A stretch of DNA of 19,783 nucleotides from an uncultured Clostridia bacterium (GCA_944393165.1 CALXZF010000055.1:1-19783), one strand, 5' to 3'. Positions 1 to 6,749 are shown, counted from the stretch's first letter. Program-made: numbers and translations. The notes: generated from the sequence alone by a model not told the origin.

Positions 1-53
1 ATAAATCTCATTTCTAATTCATCTACAATTTTTTGTATCTCTACTTTTTTCAT
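1..53 (-). CDS. 5' end of an unidentified gene (partial)
   Basis: An ATG at 53-51 follows an AAGGAGG ribosome binding site with short spacing, and opens a frame that runs off the window edge. Only about 17 residues are visible, beginning MKKVEIQKIVDELEMRF. That is too little to assign. A basic-amphipathic N-terminus of this sort occurs in several families, including HPr kinase and Mur ligase N-termini, but nothing here decides between them. It has its own promoter and lies beyond the terminator of the PBP gene, so it is probably a separate transcription unit. Confidence 0.6.
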   Translation of the reverse strand, partial: MKKVEIQKIVDELEMRF

Positions 54-82
54 TGATACCTCCTTATTTTTATTGTATATCT

Positions 83-111
83 AGAATATCATAATTTTAT
101 AAATATTACAA
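83..111 (-). promoter_or_regulatory. sigma-A type promoter for the gene at 53
   Basis: Read on the minus strand, TTGTAA (106-111) and TATTCT (83-88) are separated by 17 bases and lie about 30 bases upstream of the ribosome binding site. The -10 box is only a moderate match. Confidence 0.45.
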
Positions 112-130
112 TGCCTAGTAGATTTAAATA

Positions 131-161
131 TAAAAAGAGAAAGCAAATTTAATTACTTTCC
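131..161 (-). terminator. Rho-independent terminator after the truncated PBP gene
   Basis: On the minus strand a 9-base-pair stem (GGAAAGTAA with TTTGCTTTCT, including G-U pairs) with a 6-base loop is followed by CTTTTT. It lies 25 bases after the PBP stop codon. Confidence 0.7.
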
Positions 162-186
162 CTTGATTTGATTGTTTACTTTTAGC

Positions 187-2142
187 TTAGATTGTAGGAC
201 TTTTTGAATGTTTTGCATGGTGTAGCGACAGAATTAACCAAACACCTCCTTGGTGTCCTCCCTCTCCTGTAGGATTATATAATGTTATTAAAACAACTAC
301 TTCTGGATCAGAAACAGGTGCAACTCCGACAAAAGATGTAACATATTTTCCAGTATTTACTCCGTCTTCAGATGTTCCTGTTTTTCCACCTATGGAATAT
401 CCCTGTACTTGTGCATTCTTTCCTGTTCCTTCTGCAACAACTGAGCCCATCATACTTAGTACTCCTTCTGCAGTTTCTTTTGAAATAATACCTTCTGTTT
501 TTTCTACTGGTATATCTGTTACTTCTCCAGTCTCGCTATCTATTATTTGCTTTACCACACGAGGTTTTACATATGTTCCTTTATTTGCTATTGTGCTAAC
601 AGCTGTAATCATTTGTATAGGAGTTATTTCGAATCTTTGCCCAAATGATATAGTGGCAAGTTCTACTGGTCCAACTTTATCTTCACTAAGGAAAATACTT
701 CCTGCTTCTCCTGGCAAATCAATTCCAGTTCTTTTTAATAGTCCAAATTTTTCAAGATAATCATAATATTTAGTAACACCGATTTCTTGCCCTAGTCCTA
801 TAAACACCGGATTACAAGAGTTCATTAATGCTTGCCTTAAGCTTTCAGAGCCATGAGGATTATAATATCTCCAACAGCTTATTCTAACTCCTGCTACTGT
901 AATGCCACCAGTACAACAAAATTCTCCTTCTTTGTCTGTAGTAGTTATTCCTCCTTCTAATGCTGCTGATGCTGTTACTAATTTAAATGTAGAACCTGGT
1001 TCATATGTATCTGCCACAGCTTTATTTCTCCAAACTTTCTGCATCTCTTTAATTTGGTCTGTTTCACTCATACTATCCCATGATGATTTCAACTCTTCAA
1101 CAGTTGTTTCATATGGTTCATTTAAATTGTAATTTGGATATCCTGCCATTGCCAAAATATCGCCAGTTTTTGGATTCATAATTATTATATTTCCACCGTC
1201 TGTGCACTCATTATCTATACATGCTTCTTTTAAATATTTTTCTGCAATTCCTTGTATAGTTGCATCTATACTTAATACCAAATCATCTCCGTCCGTGGCA
1301 GGGATATAGTTTTCTCCTTCTCCTTCTATTTCACCACCATTAGCATCTGTTACTTTTGTTATTCTTCCTTTCTCTCCTTGAAGCTCATCTTCATAAATTG
1401 CTTCAATTCCGTCTAATCCTTGATTATCCGAACCACAAAACCCTATTACTTGTGATGCCAAACTATTATATGGATAATATCTTTTAGTATCTTCATCTAT
1501 ATTAATTCCTACTTCTATATTGTTTTCTTCCATCCAAACTCTAAGTTCGTCTGCTTTTTCTTTGTCTACTTTTCTAGCAATATTTTCTATTGATGAATTT
1601 TTGCTTACTCTTTTTAGTACTGTCTCATAATCTAAATCGAATATATTTGCTAATGCTGTAGCCACTTTTTCTTTATCTTCTTTAGCTATATTGTTTGGAT
1701 TTACTGTTATAGTATTTACTGTACTACTCACTGCAAGCACAGTTTTGCCTGTTGCATCATATATTGTTCCTCTTCGTGGATTTATTGCTCTATCAATACT
1801 TTGCTGCTCTAATGCCATTTGCTTCAATTGATCACCCATTACGAACTGAAGCCATGCAATTCTAGCAATAAAAGCTAAAGAAACAATTACAACTAAAACA
1901 ATCCATATTTTCATCCTTTTTCTTCTTGTTATTTCACTATGTTTTTCTTCCACTTTGAATTTTTCTTTTTTCATTTCATTTTTATATTTTTTACTTTGTT
2001 TTGCTTCTACTTTCTTCTTTAATTTTTCAATATTATCCACTTTGTTTTTGTCTTTTTTCAGCTTGTTAATTTCTAATTTATCAAATCTTGTGTGTTTATT
2101 CTTTTTTCTATCGTGCTCCTTTCCTAGTTTAATTTTTTTCAT
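187..2142 (-). CDS. Class B penicillin-binding protein of the division cluster, C-terminally truncated
   Basis: Septal-type peptidoglycan transpeptidase (PBP2B/SpoVD/FtsI family) in the expected position after mraZ-rsmH-ftsL. A very basic cytoplasmic tail of about 75 residues precedes a single membrane segment near 79-97, then the PBP dimerisation domain and the transpeptidase domain. Active-site motifs are all visible: SxxK in EPGSTFKL (about residue 384), SxN in MNSCNP (about 441) and KTG in GGKTGTSED (about 585). The protein then stops soon after the last strand: after HQGG the sequence becomes VWLILSLHHAKHSK with no family similarity. The usual final helix (compare QVAAPVVAQIL in the second PBP at 8904-11192) and any PASTA domains are missing. 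An alternative frame, reading LVNSVATPCKTF, only weakly resembles that helix. Loss of the helix may make it inactive. A terminator separates it from ftsL, so it needs its own promoter. Confidence 0.85.
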   Translation of the reverse strand: MKKIKLGKEHDRKKNKHTRFDKLEINKLKKDKNKVDNIEKLKKKVEAKQSKKYKNEMKKEKFKVEEKHSEITRRKRMKIWIVLVVIVSLAFIARIAWLQFVMGDQLKQMALEQQSIDRAINPRRGTIYDATGKTVLAVSSTVNTITVNPNNIAKEDKEKVATALANIFDLDYETVLKRVSKNSSIENIARKVDKEKADELRVWMEENNIEVGINIDEDTKRYYPYNSLASQVIGFCGSDNQGLDGIEAIYEDELQGEKGRITKVTDANGGEIEGEGENYIPATDGDDLVLSIDATIQGIAEKYLKEACIDNECTDGGNIIIMNPKTGDILAMAGYPNYNLNEPYETTVEELKSSWDSMSETDQIKEMQKVWRNKAVADTYEPGSTFKLVTASAALEGGITTTDKEGEFCCTGGITVAGVRISCWRYYNPHGSESLRQALMNSCNPVFIGLGQEIGVTKYYDYLEKFGLLKRTGIDLPGEAGSIFLSEDKVGPVELATISFGQRFEITPIQMITAVSTIANKGTYVKPRVVKQIIDSETGEVTDIPVEKTEGIISKETAEGVLSMMGSVVAEGTGKNAQVQGYSIGGKTGTSEDGVNTGKYVTSFVGVAPVSDPEVVVLITLYNPTGEGGHQGGVWLILSLHHAKHSKSPTI

Positions 2143-2221
2143 ACACCTTTCAGTCCTTTCTTATTTTAGTGCATTAATCCCCTATTAAATTCTGTTTTTT
2201 CTTTAAAATAATTGTATTCAA

Positions 2222-2268
2222 ACAAAAATAAAAAAGACTAAAATATTTCAACATATTTATAGTCTTTT
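2222..2268 (-). terminator. Strong Rho-independent terminator after ftsL
   Basis: On the minus strand AAAAGACTA pairs with TAGTCTTTT (9 pairs). The stem continues after a single bulged T with AAATAT/ATATTT and a 6-base loop, and is followed by TTTTTTATTTTTG. The stem overlaps the ftsL stop codon and lies between ftsL and the PBP gene. Confidence 0.85.
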
Positions 2269-2776
2269 ATTTTCCTAATAATGTATCAAGCAATTTTTGA
2301 AACCAACTTTGATTTTCTTGCATCACAACCTCTTCTGCTGCTGATTCAACATAATCTTTTTTGTCTAAACTTACATAAACCTTTTGGCTGTTATCTAATT
2401 TTTGCATTCCTAATTTTTCTTCAGCAAGTTTCTCTATGTTAGATAAATTCAAACTGTTCTCTAAGTTTACTTTTAATTGTTCATTTTCTTTTTGTATTGC
2501 TGCCAAATTAGATTTTAAGCTTTCATTCTCATTAAAGCTTTCATTTATTAATGAGTTTCTATAACTTATGACAAGTAAACTAGCAAATATTACAAGTACT
2601 GATGTTACAATTTTTATTTGACTTTTAATGTGTCTCTTAGTTACAACTTTTTCTTGTTTTTTCTTTAATGTGGAAGATTTTTTCTTTCTATATGGTTCCA
2701 CAATTGGTTCATATTCTGGTTCTAATTTTCTTGGGCTAGTTTCATATTGGTATCTACTATACCTATAATTTGCCAT
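2267..2776 (-). CDS. ftsL: Cell division protein FtsL
   Basis: Bitopic divisome protein that, with DivIC/FtsB and FtsQ/DivIB, activates septal FtsW-PBP synthesis. The sequence shows a basic cytoplasmic N-terminus of about 55 residues (KKKSSTLKKKQEK), one membrane segment near 58-72 (IVTSVLVIFASLLVI), and an extracytoplasmic coiled coil from about 80 to 112 (NENESLKSNLAAIQKENEQL). The family's terminal signature IEKLAEEKLGMQK followed by VYVSL comes next. At 169 residues it is longer than many FtsL proteins because of an acidic, low-complexity C-terminal extension. It follows rsmH by about 23 bases. The assignment rests on position plus architecture, because FtsL sequences diverge strongly. 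Confidence 0.85.
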   Translation of the reverse strand: MANYRYSRYQYETSPRKLEPEYEPIVEPYRKKKSSTLKKKQEKVVTKRHIKSQIKIVTSVLVIFASLLVISYRNSLINESFNENESLKSNLAAIQKENEQLKVNLENSLNLSNIEKLAEEKLGMQKLDNSQKVYVSLDKKDYVESAAEEVVMQENQSWFQKLLDTLLGK

Positions 2777-2799
2777 AAGTTTTTCACCTCTTTTCTTTT

Positions 2800-3749
2800 T
2801 TAATCTTTTGTATTTTTATCATGTCTTTCGAAAATTCTTAATTTAGCACTCTTGCTTCTAGAGTTTTCTTCTTGCTCTTCCTTTGTTGGAACAATTGGTT
2901 TTTTTGTAAGTATTTTTCCATATGATGTATATCCACACACACAATATGGTAAATCTTTTGGACATGTGCATCTGCCCTCTGCTTCTATAAAAGCTTCTTT
3001 TACTGCCCTATCTTCTAAAGAATGAAAAGTAATAATTGCAAGTCTTCCATTTTCTTTTAACACTTTTATTGAATCTAAAACAGTATTATATAGTGGTTCA
3101 AGTTCATTATTTACTTCTATTCTAATTGCTTGAAAAGTTTTTTTTGCAGGGTGCCCGTCATTTTGCTTTGCTTTTGGTATTGAACCCTTTATTATTTGAG
3201 TCAATTCTTCTGTAGTTTCTATTCTTTTGTTTTTTCTTTGTGAGCAAATATTTCTTGCAATGGCTTTTGCAAATCTTTCTTCACCATATTGATGAATAAT
3301 TTCTGCTAATTTTTCTTCTGTATAATCATTAACAACTTTTTCTGCAGTTAAATCTTGAGTTTTATCCATTCTCATATCTAACCTAGCATTTCCCATATAG
3401 CTAAAACCCCTATTCCTTTCATCTAGTTGATATGAAGATACTCCCAAGTCAAGTAAAATTCCGTCTACTTTATCTATTCCAAGCATAGATAAAATATTAT
3501 ATATATCATCATGATTTCCATGAACATATTTTACATTTTCATATTTTTCTAATCTCTGTTTAGCGGCTTTTAATGCTTCTTCATCTCTGTCAATTCCAAT
3601 TAGTAGTCCTTTTTTTGATAGCCTTTTTACAATTTCTTCGCTGTGTCCTGCTCCACCGAAGTGTTCCGGTCTACATATATTCCGTCTGGATTGATATTTA
3701 AACCATGTATACATTCATTCAATAAAACAGGTTTATGTTTAAATTCCAA
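2800..3749 (-). CDS. rsmH: 16S rRNA (cytosine-1402-N4)-methyltransferase RsmH/MraW, needing two +1 frame changes
   Basis: SAM-dependent methyltransferase for C1402 of 16S rRNA. The continuous frame 2800-3714 lacks the family's N-terminus. The true start is a TTG at 3749-3747, with GAGGTG six bases upstream, giving LEFKHKPVLLNECIHGLN and then GIYVD. The frame then meets CGG at 3668-3666. Skipping C3668 gives GGA ACA CTT, and a second CGG at 3658-3656 with C3658 skipped gives GGT GGA GCA. The joined product reads VDGTLGGAGHS, the canonical SAM-binding motif, and totals about 315 residues, the usual RsmH length. Without a shift, translation ends after about 40 codons. The rest is intact, including DLGVSSYQLDERNRGFSY, YGEERFAKAIA and ITFHSLEDR. 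Two frame changes at identical CGG contexts suggest recoding, or systematic sequence error, more than decay. Confidence 0.88.
3656..3671 (-). other. Two candidate +1 recoding sites (GAC-CGG-A and CTT-CGG-T) in rsmH
   Basis: On the minus strand the bases are GAC CGG AAC ACT TCG G. Reading GAC (C) GGA ACA CTT (C) GGT restores conserved D-G-T-L-G. Both zero-frame codons that must be bypassed are CGG. Confidence 0.6.
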
Positions 3750-3790
3750 TTGCTACACCTCATAGCATAAATTTATTTATAAACTTTTTA

Positions 3791-3832
3791 TAGCACAAGC
3801 AGTTGGTACAAAAATATACCAACTGTATGCTA
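3791..3832 (-). promoter_or_regulatory. Stem-loop in the rsmH leader
   Basis: CAGTTGGTA (3800-3808) and TACCAACTG (3817-3825) form a perfect 9-pair stem with an 8-base loop, flanked by TAGC/GCTA at 3791-3794 and 3829-3832. No T-run follows on the minus strand, so it is not an obvious terminator. Just downstream, TGCTA and TAGCA flank the rsmH Shine-Dalgarno sequence (TGCTATGAGGTGTAGCA), which could place it in a 7-base loop. Confidence 0.4.
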
Positions 3833-3965
3833 CTATCTTATTACTTAATTCTAAGCAATTTTGTCTTAGGTTCTTTGATATCTTTCGTTTTTCATCATCT
3901 TTTCTTATGTTAATGTTTTATTTATGAATAAACAATAAGTGCTGGTGGCCATTTTGGCCTTCTCT

Positions 3966-3993
3966 TTATCTAATAGTTTTTTCTATTAGATAA
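3966..3993. repeat. Perfect 11-base inverted repeat in the mraZ-rsmH spacer
   Basis: TTATCTAATAG (3966-3976) and CTATTAGATAA (3983-3993) are perfect inverted copies around six T residues. A shorter GGCC-ATTTT-GGCC palindrome lies next to it at about 3947-3959. Confidence 0.55.
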
Positions 3994-3997
3994 AATT

Positions 3998-4252
3998 TCT
4001 TTTGTTTAATTGAATCTTTTGTTAAATTGAATCTTTTGTTAAATCTCATTTACTTTTTATCTTTTGTGTTCTTTAATTTTATCTATCGTGTAGTTTTATC
4101 TTTAGTTTAAATTTCTTAATTTTTCTTTTGTTTAAACTTATTTAAAAACTCTTCTTTTGTTAACTTGTCCTTTTTTCTTTTGTAAAGCTATCTTTTGTTC
4201 AATCTTCCACATTTTTTCTTTTGTTTTACAAATGAGGATTAAAATCTTTTGT
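3998..4252 (-). repeat. Ten dispersed ACAAAAGA repeats between mraZ and rsmH
   Basis: The plus strand carries TCTTTTGT starting at 3998, 4015, 4032, 4060, 4124, 4153, 4176, 4191, 4217 and 4245 (ACAAAAGA in the mRNA sense). The first three are spaced exactly 17 bases and share a longer unit, AATTGAATCTTTTGTTA. The whole 548-base spacer (3750-4297) has no open frame I can support. Confidence 0.6.
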
Positions 4253-4297
4253 TCTTTTTTAATTTTATCTTTAGTGTTTATATAAACTTTTATAAAG

Positions 4298-4729
4298 TTA
4301 TATACCGAGCATTGTCATATTTTCAGCAATTTCGTCTGCAGAAATATTTTCTTCGCTATTGTATTTTTTCCATTTTTCCTTGTTCCAGATTTCAATTCTA
4401 GTACCTACACCTATTATTGCAACTTCTTTTTCCATTTCTGCATATTCTCGTAAGTTACCTGCAATTAAAAATCTGCCTTGTTTATCGATTTCGCATTCTG
4501 TAGCTCCTGATAAGAAAAATCTAACGAAATCTCTTGCGTTCTTATTTGTAAGTGGAAGTGTTTTTAATTTTTCTTCAAAGTTGTTCCATTCAGTTTGTGA
4601 AAAGCCGAATAAACATCCGTCTAAGCCTTTAGTCACTATGAACTTTTCTCCAATATCTTCTCTTAATTTTGCAGGCATTATTAATCTGCCTTTAGCATCA
4701 AGAGAATGTTCATATTCGCCAATAAGCAC
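4298..4729 (-). CDS. mraZ: Transcriptional regulator MraZ
   Basis: Small, highly conserved DNA-binding protein with two SpoVT/AbrB-like (MraZ) domains, which forms rings and autoregulates the division-cell-wall cluster. The start is GTG at 4729-4727, preceded by AGGGGAG. The N-terminal repeat [20 protein letters not shown] and the second repeat [20 protein letters not shown] carry the typical DxKGR and DxQGR signatures. At 143 residues it has the usual family length. It is the first gene of the cluster and is preceded by a good promoter plus a set of AAGTGG repeats likely to be its own operator. The gap to rsmH is 548 bases, unusually long for a pair that normally almost touch. Confidence 0.95.
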   Translation of the reverse strand: MLIGEYEHSLDAKGRLIMPAKLREDIGEKFIVTKGLDGCLFGFSQTEWNNFEEKLKTLPLTNKNARDFVRFFLSGATECEIDKQGRFLIAGNLREYAEMEKEVAIIGVGTRIEIWNKEKWKKYNSEENISADEIAENMTMLGI

Positions 4730-4744
4730 TTTGTTTCACTCCCC

Positions 4745-4782
4745 TCACTTTTTCAACCACTTTTTACCACTTCTCTCCACTT
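4745..4782 (-). promoter_or_regulatory. MraZ operator: four AAGTGG-type boxes
   Basis: On the minus strand AAGTGG occurs at 4782-4777, 4772-4767 and 4762-4757, exactly 10 bases apart, followed by AAGTGA at 4750-4745. Direct repeats with about one helical turn of spacing upstream of mraZ are the known MraZ binding arrangement, and AAAGTG-type boxes have been described in Mollicutes. Their position immediately downstream of the -10 box would let MraZ repress by blocking initiation. Confidence 0.75.
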
Positions 4783-4789
4783 GACTTAA

Positions 4790-4818
4790 ATTCTAATACA
4801 AGTATTTATAAAATGCAA
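4790..4818 (-). promoter_or_regulatory. sigma-A promoter of the mraZ cluster
   Basis: TTGCAT (4813-4818) and TAGAAT (4790-4795) on the minus strand are separated by exactly 17 bases, directly upstream of the MraZ boxes. Confidence 0.75.
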
Positions 4819-4854
4819 TACTTTTTTTGAAATTTTTTTAAATTTTTTTCTTAC

Positions 4855-4945
4855 AGTCTCAGTGGTCTCAAGAGTTTTGTTTTTTGTTTCTCAGCTGCCC
4901 CAAGGGTTTCGCGTCTTTCCTTAGGCCTGACTAGGCAAAATATTT
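4855..4945. other. GC-rich island with hairpin potential, unidentified
   Basis: Within very AT-rich DNA this stretch is relatively GC-rich. On the minus strand it contains GCCTAGTCAGGC (4-pair stem), CCTAAGG which can pair with CCTTGGG, and two GAGAC direct repeats in CTTGAGACCACTGAGACTG. I tried to match it to common riboswitches (c-di-GMP, TPP, SAM, T-box, c-di-AMP) and could not. It could be an unknown small RNA or a gene relic. A short minus-strand open frame also crosses it. Confidence 0.3.
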
Positions 4946-5070
4946 TTTTATTATTTTATACTTTAATTTTCTCTTATATGTCGCTTATTTTTTATGCTCA
5001 TCCGGATTGTATTATCAAAAAATACTTTGATTGTTATGCATTAGTGTTTTATCTACTAAATTTTTATTCG

Positions 5071-5107
5071 AAAAAAACAGCCAAAAAGCTATCTTTTCAG
5101 CTGTTTT
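5071..5107 (-). terminator. Strong Rho-independent terminator downstream of the HEPN relic
   Basis: AAAACAGC (5100-5107 read on minus) pairs with GCTGTTTT, and the stem continues through TGAAAAG/CTTTTTG to a 4-base loop ATAG, 15 pairs in all. It is followed by a run of seven T residues. It survives although the gene in front of it has decayed. Confidence 0.8.
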
Positions 5108-5124
5108 AAATGTTATCGTTTCTA

Positions 5125-5241
5125 TTATGCTCTATTATTTGCAGATTTATAGAATTGTCTATCATACAATAATTTGCCAGCCTCTAAGTCTTCAATAGCC
5201 TGATTCAGTCTATGCTTTGCCAATTCTTTATTTTTACCTGA
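5125..5241 (-). pseudogene. Remnant of a HEPN-domain protein gene
   Basis: The minus strand encodes NKELAKHRLNQAIEDLEAGK, then LLYDRQFYKSANNRA, then a stop at 5127-5125. This matches the opening helix of small HEPN-domain proteins of the MNT-HEPN kind, where the next residues would be YYAIFHA. The frame ends in TAA TAG exactly where that motif should start. There is also no in-frame ATG at the beginning; the only start-like codon is TTG at 5223-5221. It has a promoter in front and a terminator behind, so it looks like a gene that lost its body. It neighbours a Fic gene, consistent with a toxin-antitoxin-rich accessory segment. Confidence 0.6.
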
Positions 5242-5245
5242 TTAT

Positions 5246-5274
5246 ATTATACCATAGTATAAAATTTTTTTGAA
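5246..5274 (-). promoter_or_regulatory. sigma-A type promoter in front of the HEPN remnant
   Basis: TTCAAA (5269-5274) and TATAAT (5246-5251) with a 17-base spacer on the minus strand, directly before the remnant. Confidence 0.5.
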
Positions 5275-5339
5275 TGTTTTTCATAATATTAATATTCGAA
5301 AGTCTATTTACGGTTGAAAATTGTTTTACTTAAGAAATC

Positions 5340-5939
5340 TCATCTAGAATTTTCTAAACATATATAAATTAAATCAGATAAATCCTTTGTGTCGACTATT
5401 GACTTTATGCTTGCATTAAGAAAATCCTTTGGAGACACTTTGCTTAAATTTAAAGCATATCCATTTTTTAAAGCAAGCTCCCTTATGAACTCTCTAATCG
5501 TTCTGCCATTGCCTTCTCTAAATGGGTGAAGCACATTTAGCTCTGCTAGATAATATGCAAGTTTATTTGCCAGTTCTTCCTTTGGCAAATTAGTCAAGAA
5601 ATTATCTTCTTTAAGCTCCTGTAATAATCTCTTAAGTTCTGGCTCGATATATTCAAATTCTGCAAATCTAAATACACCTTTGGCTATATTTTCATTTCTA
5701 AATTCACCCGCAAATGGATATATATCTTCAAACAAGTATGTATGTATTTTCTTTAAATGCTCTATATCAAAATTTCCTATAATCCCTTTTTGTCTTAAAG
5801 ATAGCAGTTTTGCTGCAGTTATTTTTGCTTCAAATGTTTGTAAAGTTTTAGCATCTTTAATATTTAATTTGTTAATTAAAGTGTCTGTACCTTTATAACA
5901 ATAATTTGAATTTCTTATATCATATAAATCTTCGCCCAT
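5340..5939 (-). CDS. fic: Fic/DOC-family protein (probable AMP-transferase toxin)
   Basis: Fic enzymes transfer AMP or related groups to target proteins. The 199-residue product has the N-terminal pattern seen in stand-alone bacterial Fic toxins (NYCYKGTDTLINKLNIKD), the flap region (GEFRNENIAKG), and the complete catalytic motif HPFREGNGRTIREF at about residues 139-152, matching HxFx(D/E)GNGRxxR. The start ATG at 5939 has GAAGGA upstream. I see no (S/T)xxxE(G/N) inhibitory helix within the protein, so it appears to be a class I Fic that would need a separate antitoxin. The gene directly upstream on the same strand is absent; the closest candidate antitoxin is the 55-residue gene at 6993-7160 on the other strand. 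It is divergent from the lysin gene and sits beside a decayed HEPN gene. Confidence 0.88.
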   Translation of the reverse strand: MGEDLYDIRNSNYCYKGTDTLINKLNIKDAKTLQTFEAKITAAKLLSLRQKGIIGNFDIEHLKKIHTYLFEDIYPFAGEFRNENIAKGVFRFAEFEYIEPELKRLLQELKEDNFLTNLPKEELANKLAYYLAELNVLHPFREGNGRTIREFIRELALKNGYALNLSKVSPKDFLNASIKSIVDTKDLSDLIYICLENSR

Positions 5940-5981
5940 GTTAATTTTCCTTCTTTCATAGTATAAATGCTGTTTAAAAAT

Positions 5982-6009
5982 ATTATAGCATATAATATTA
6001 AAATGTAAC
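5982..6009 (-). promoter_or_regulatory. Likely promoter of the Fic gene
   Basis: GTTACA (6004-6009) and TATAAT (5982-5987) with a 16-base spacer on the minus strand, about 40 bases upstream of the start. It overlaps the region where the divergent lysin promoter must lie. Confidence 0.45.
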
Positions 6010-6035
6010 TATTATTTTTTCATACACATATAATA
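6008..6035 (+). promoter_or_regulatory. Possible sigma-K-like promoter of the lysin gene
   Basis: AC at 6008-6009 and CATATAATA (6027-6035), which fits CATANNNTA, are 17 bases apart, as in mother-cell sigma-K promoters. A plain TATAAT is also present here but has no convincing -35 box. This is tentative because short consensus strings match easily in AT-rich DNA. Confidence 0.25.
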
Positions 6036-6067
6036 TACTACGATATTTATTTTTAAGGAGGATTATT

Positions 6068-6749
6068 GTGGCAAAGATAATTGTTTTTAATAATGATACT
6101 GACCGTATGGAGACATATTATAGAGGAGAAAGTGAACCTATGCCATATAATACAAACGGTACATTAAGAGTAAGAGAGTTTAGAGGTTCAAGTAATTCGT
6201 CAACTTTATGGACAACTAAACGAACTATGCAAAGTTGGAATAGTCAAAGATATATCTATGGTTCAGCAATTCCTGTAGGCTTCGCATTTAAAAGGCCTTG
6301 GGAAGGTGGCCATGGTTCTCAAAGCCAACATTATGCTGGTGTAGCATTTGATGTAGGTCAAAGACTTTCACAGGCTCAAAGAACTAGACTTTGGAATTCA
6401 GCCAACAATTCTGGGGTTTGGTCGTTTGTAGAGCCTATTTCTCTTACTCCAACATGGGTGCACTGGGACAAAAGATTCCGGAACGCCTGCTTGCTCGACT
6501 GGAGGTTATCCTCAGTTAAAAAGAGGAAGTTTAAGTAATTATGTTTTAATTGCTCAAGATGATTTAAATACACTAGGATATACTACCGGCGGATTAGACG
6601 GTATTTTTGGAGCTGCTACCCAAACTGCTGTTAGAAATTATCAAAGAGCTGTTGGACTTTCAGTAGACGGAATTATTGGTTGTAACACATGGAGGTCTTT
6701 ACAAGAAGCTGTTGTAGGTACTGGAAGAACTAGCACTACCATAGATTAA
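6068..6749 (+). CDS. M15-like peptidoglycan peptidase with C-terminal peptidoglycan-binding domain, needing one +1 frame change
   Basis: Start GTG at 6068 with a perfect AAGGAGG six bases upstream. The N-terminal part (about residues 1-137) is an M15/VanY-like zinc peptidase: SQHYAGVAFDVG matches SxHxxGxAxD, and TWVHWDK supplies the second histidine and the aspartate. The zero frame then gives RFRNACLLDW and stops at 6538. Skipping one C at 6478-6479 (TTC CGG A read as TTC GGA) gives RFGTPACSTGGYPQL and continues into a complete PG-binding-1 domain, ending at 6749 with RTSTTID: NYVLIAQDDLNTLGYTTGG, then DGIFGAATQTAVRNYQ, then VDGIIGCNTWRSLQ. The full product is about 226 residues, matching clostridial lysins of this layout. 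No signal peptide is visible. Unshifted translation would make a catalytic domain without its wall-binding module. It could act in spore or mother-cell lysis, or be phage-derived. Confidence 0.85.
6476..6482 (+). other. Candidate +1 recoding site (TTC-CGG-A) in the lysin gene
   Basis: TTC CGG A must be read as TTC GGA to keep the family sequence RFGTPAC. The bypassed zero-frame codon is CGG, as at the sites in rsmH and gdpP. Confidence 0.6.

Noticed and set aside
190..245. The end of the truncated PBP as a fifth CGG recoding site
   Set aside because: There is no CGG at the break, and no frame downstream restores a convincing family C-terminus.
3656..3668. CGG reassigned to another amino acid instead of a frameshift
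   Set aside because: A simple reassignment would keep the reading frame. Here the family sequence resumes only in the +1 frame, so one base must be skipped.
3998..4252. CRISPR array
   Set aside because: The repeats are only 8-17 bases, AT-rich and irregularly spaced, with no unique spacers of constant length and no cas genes.
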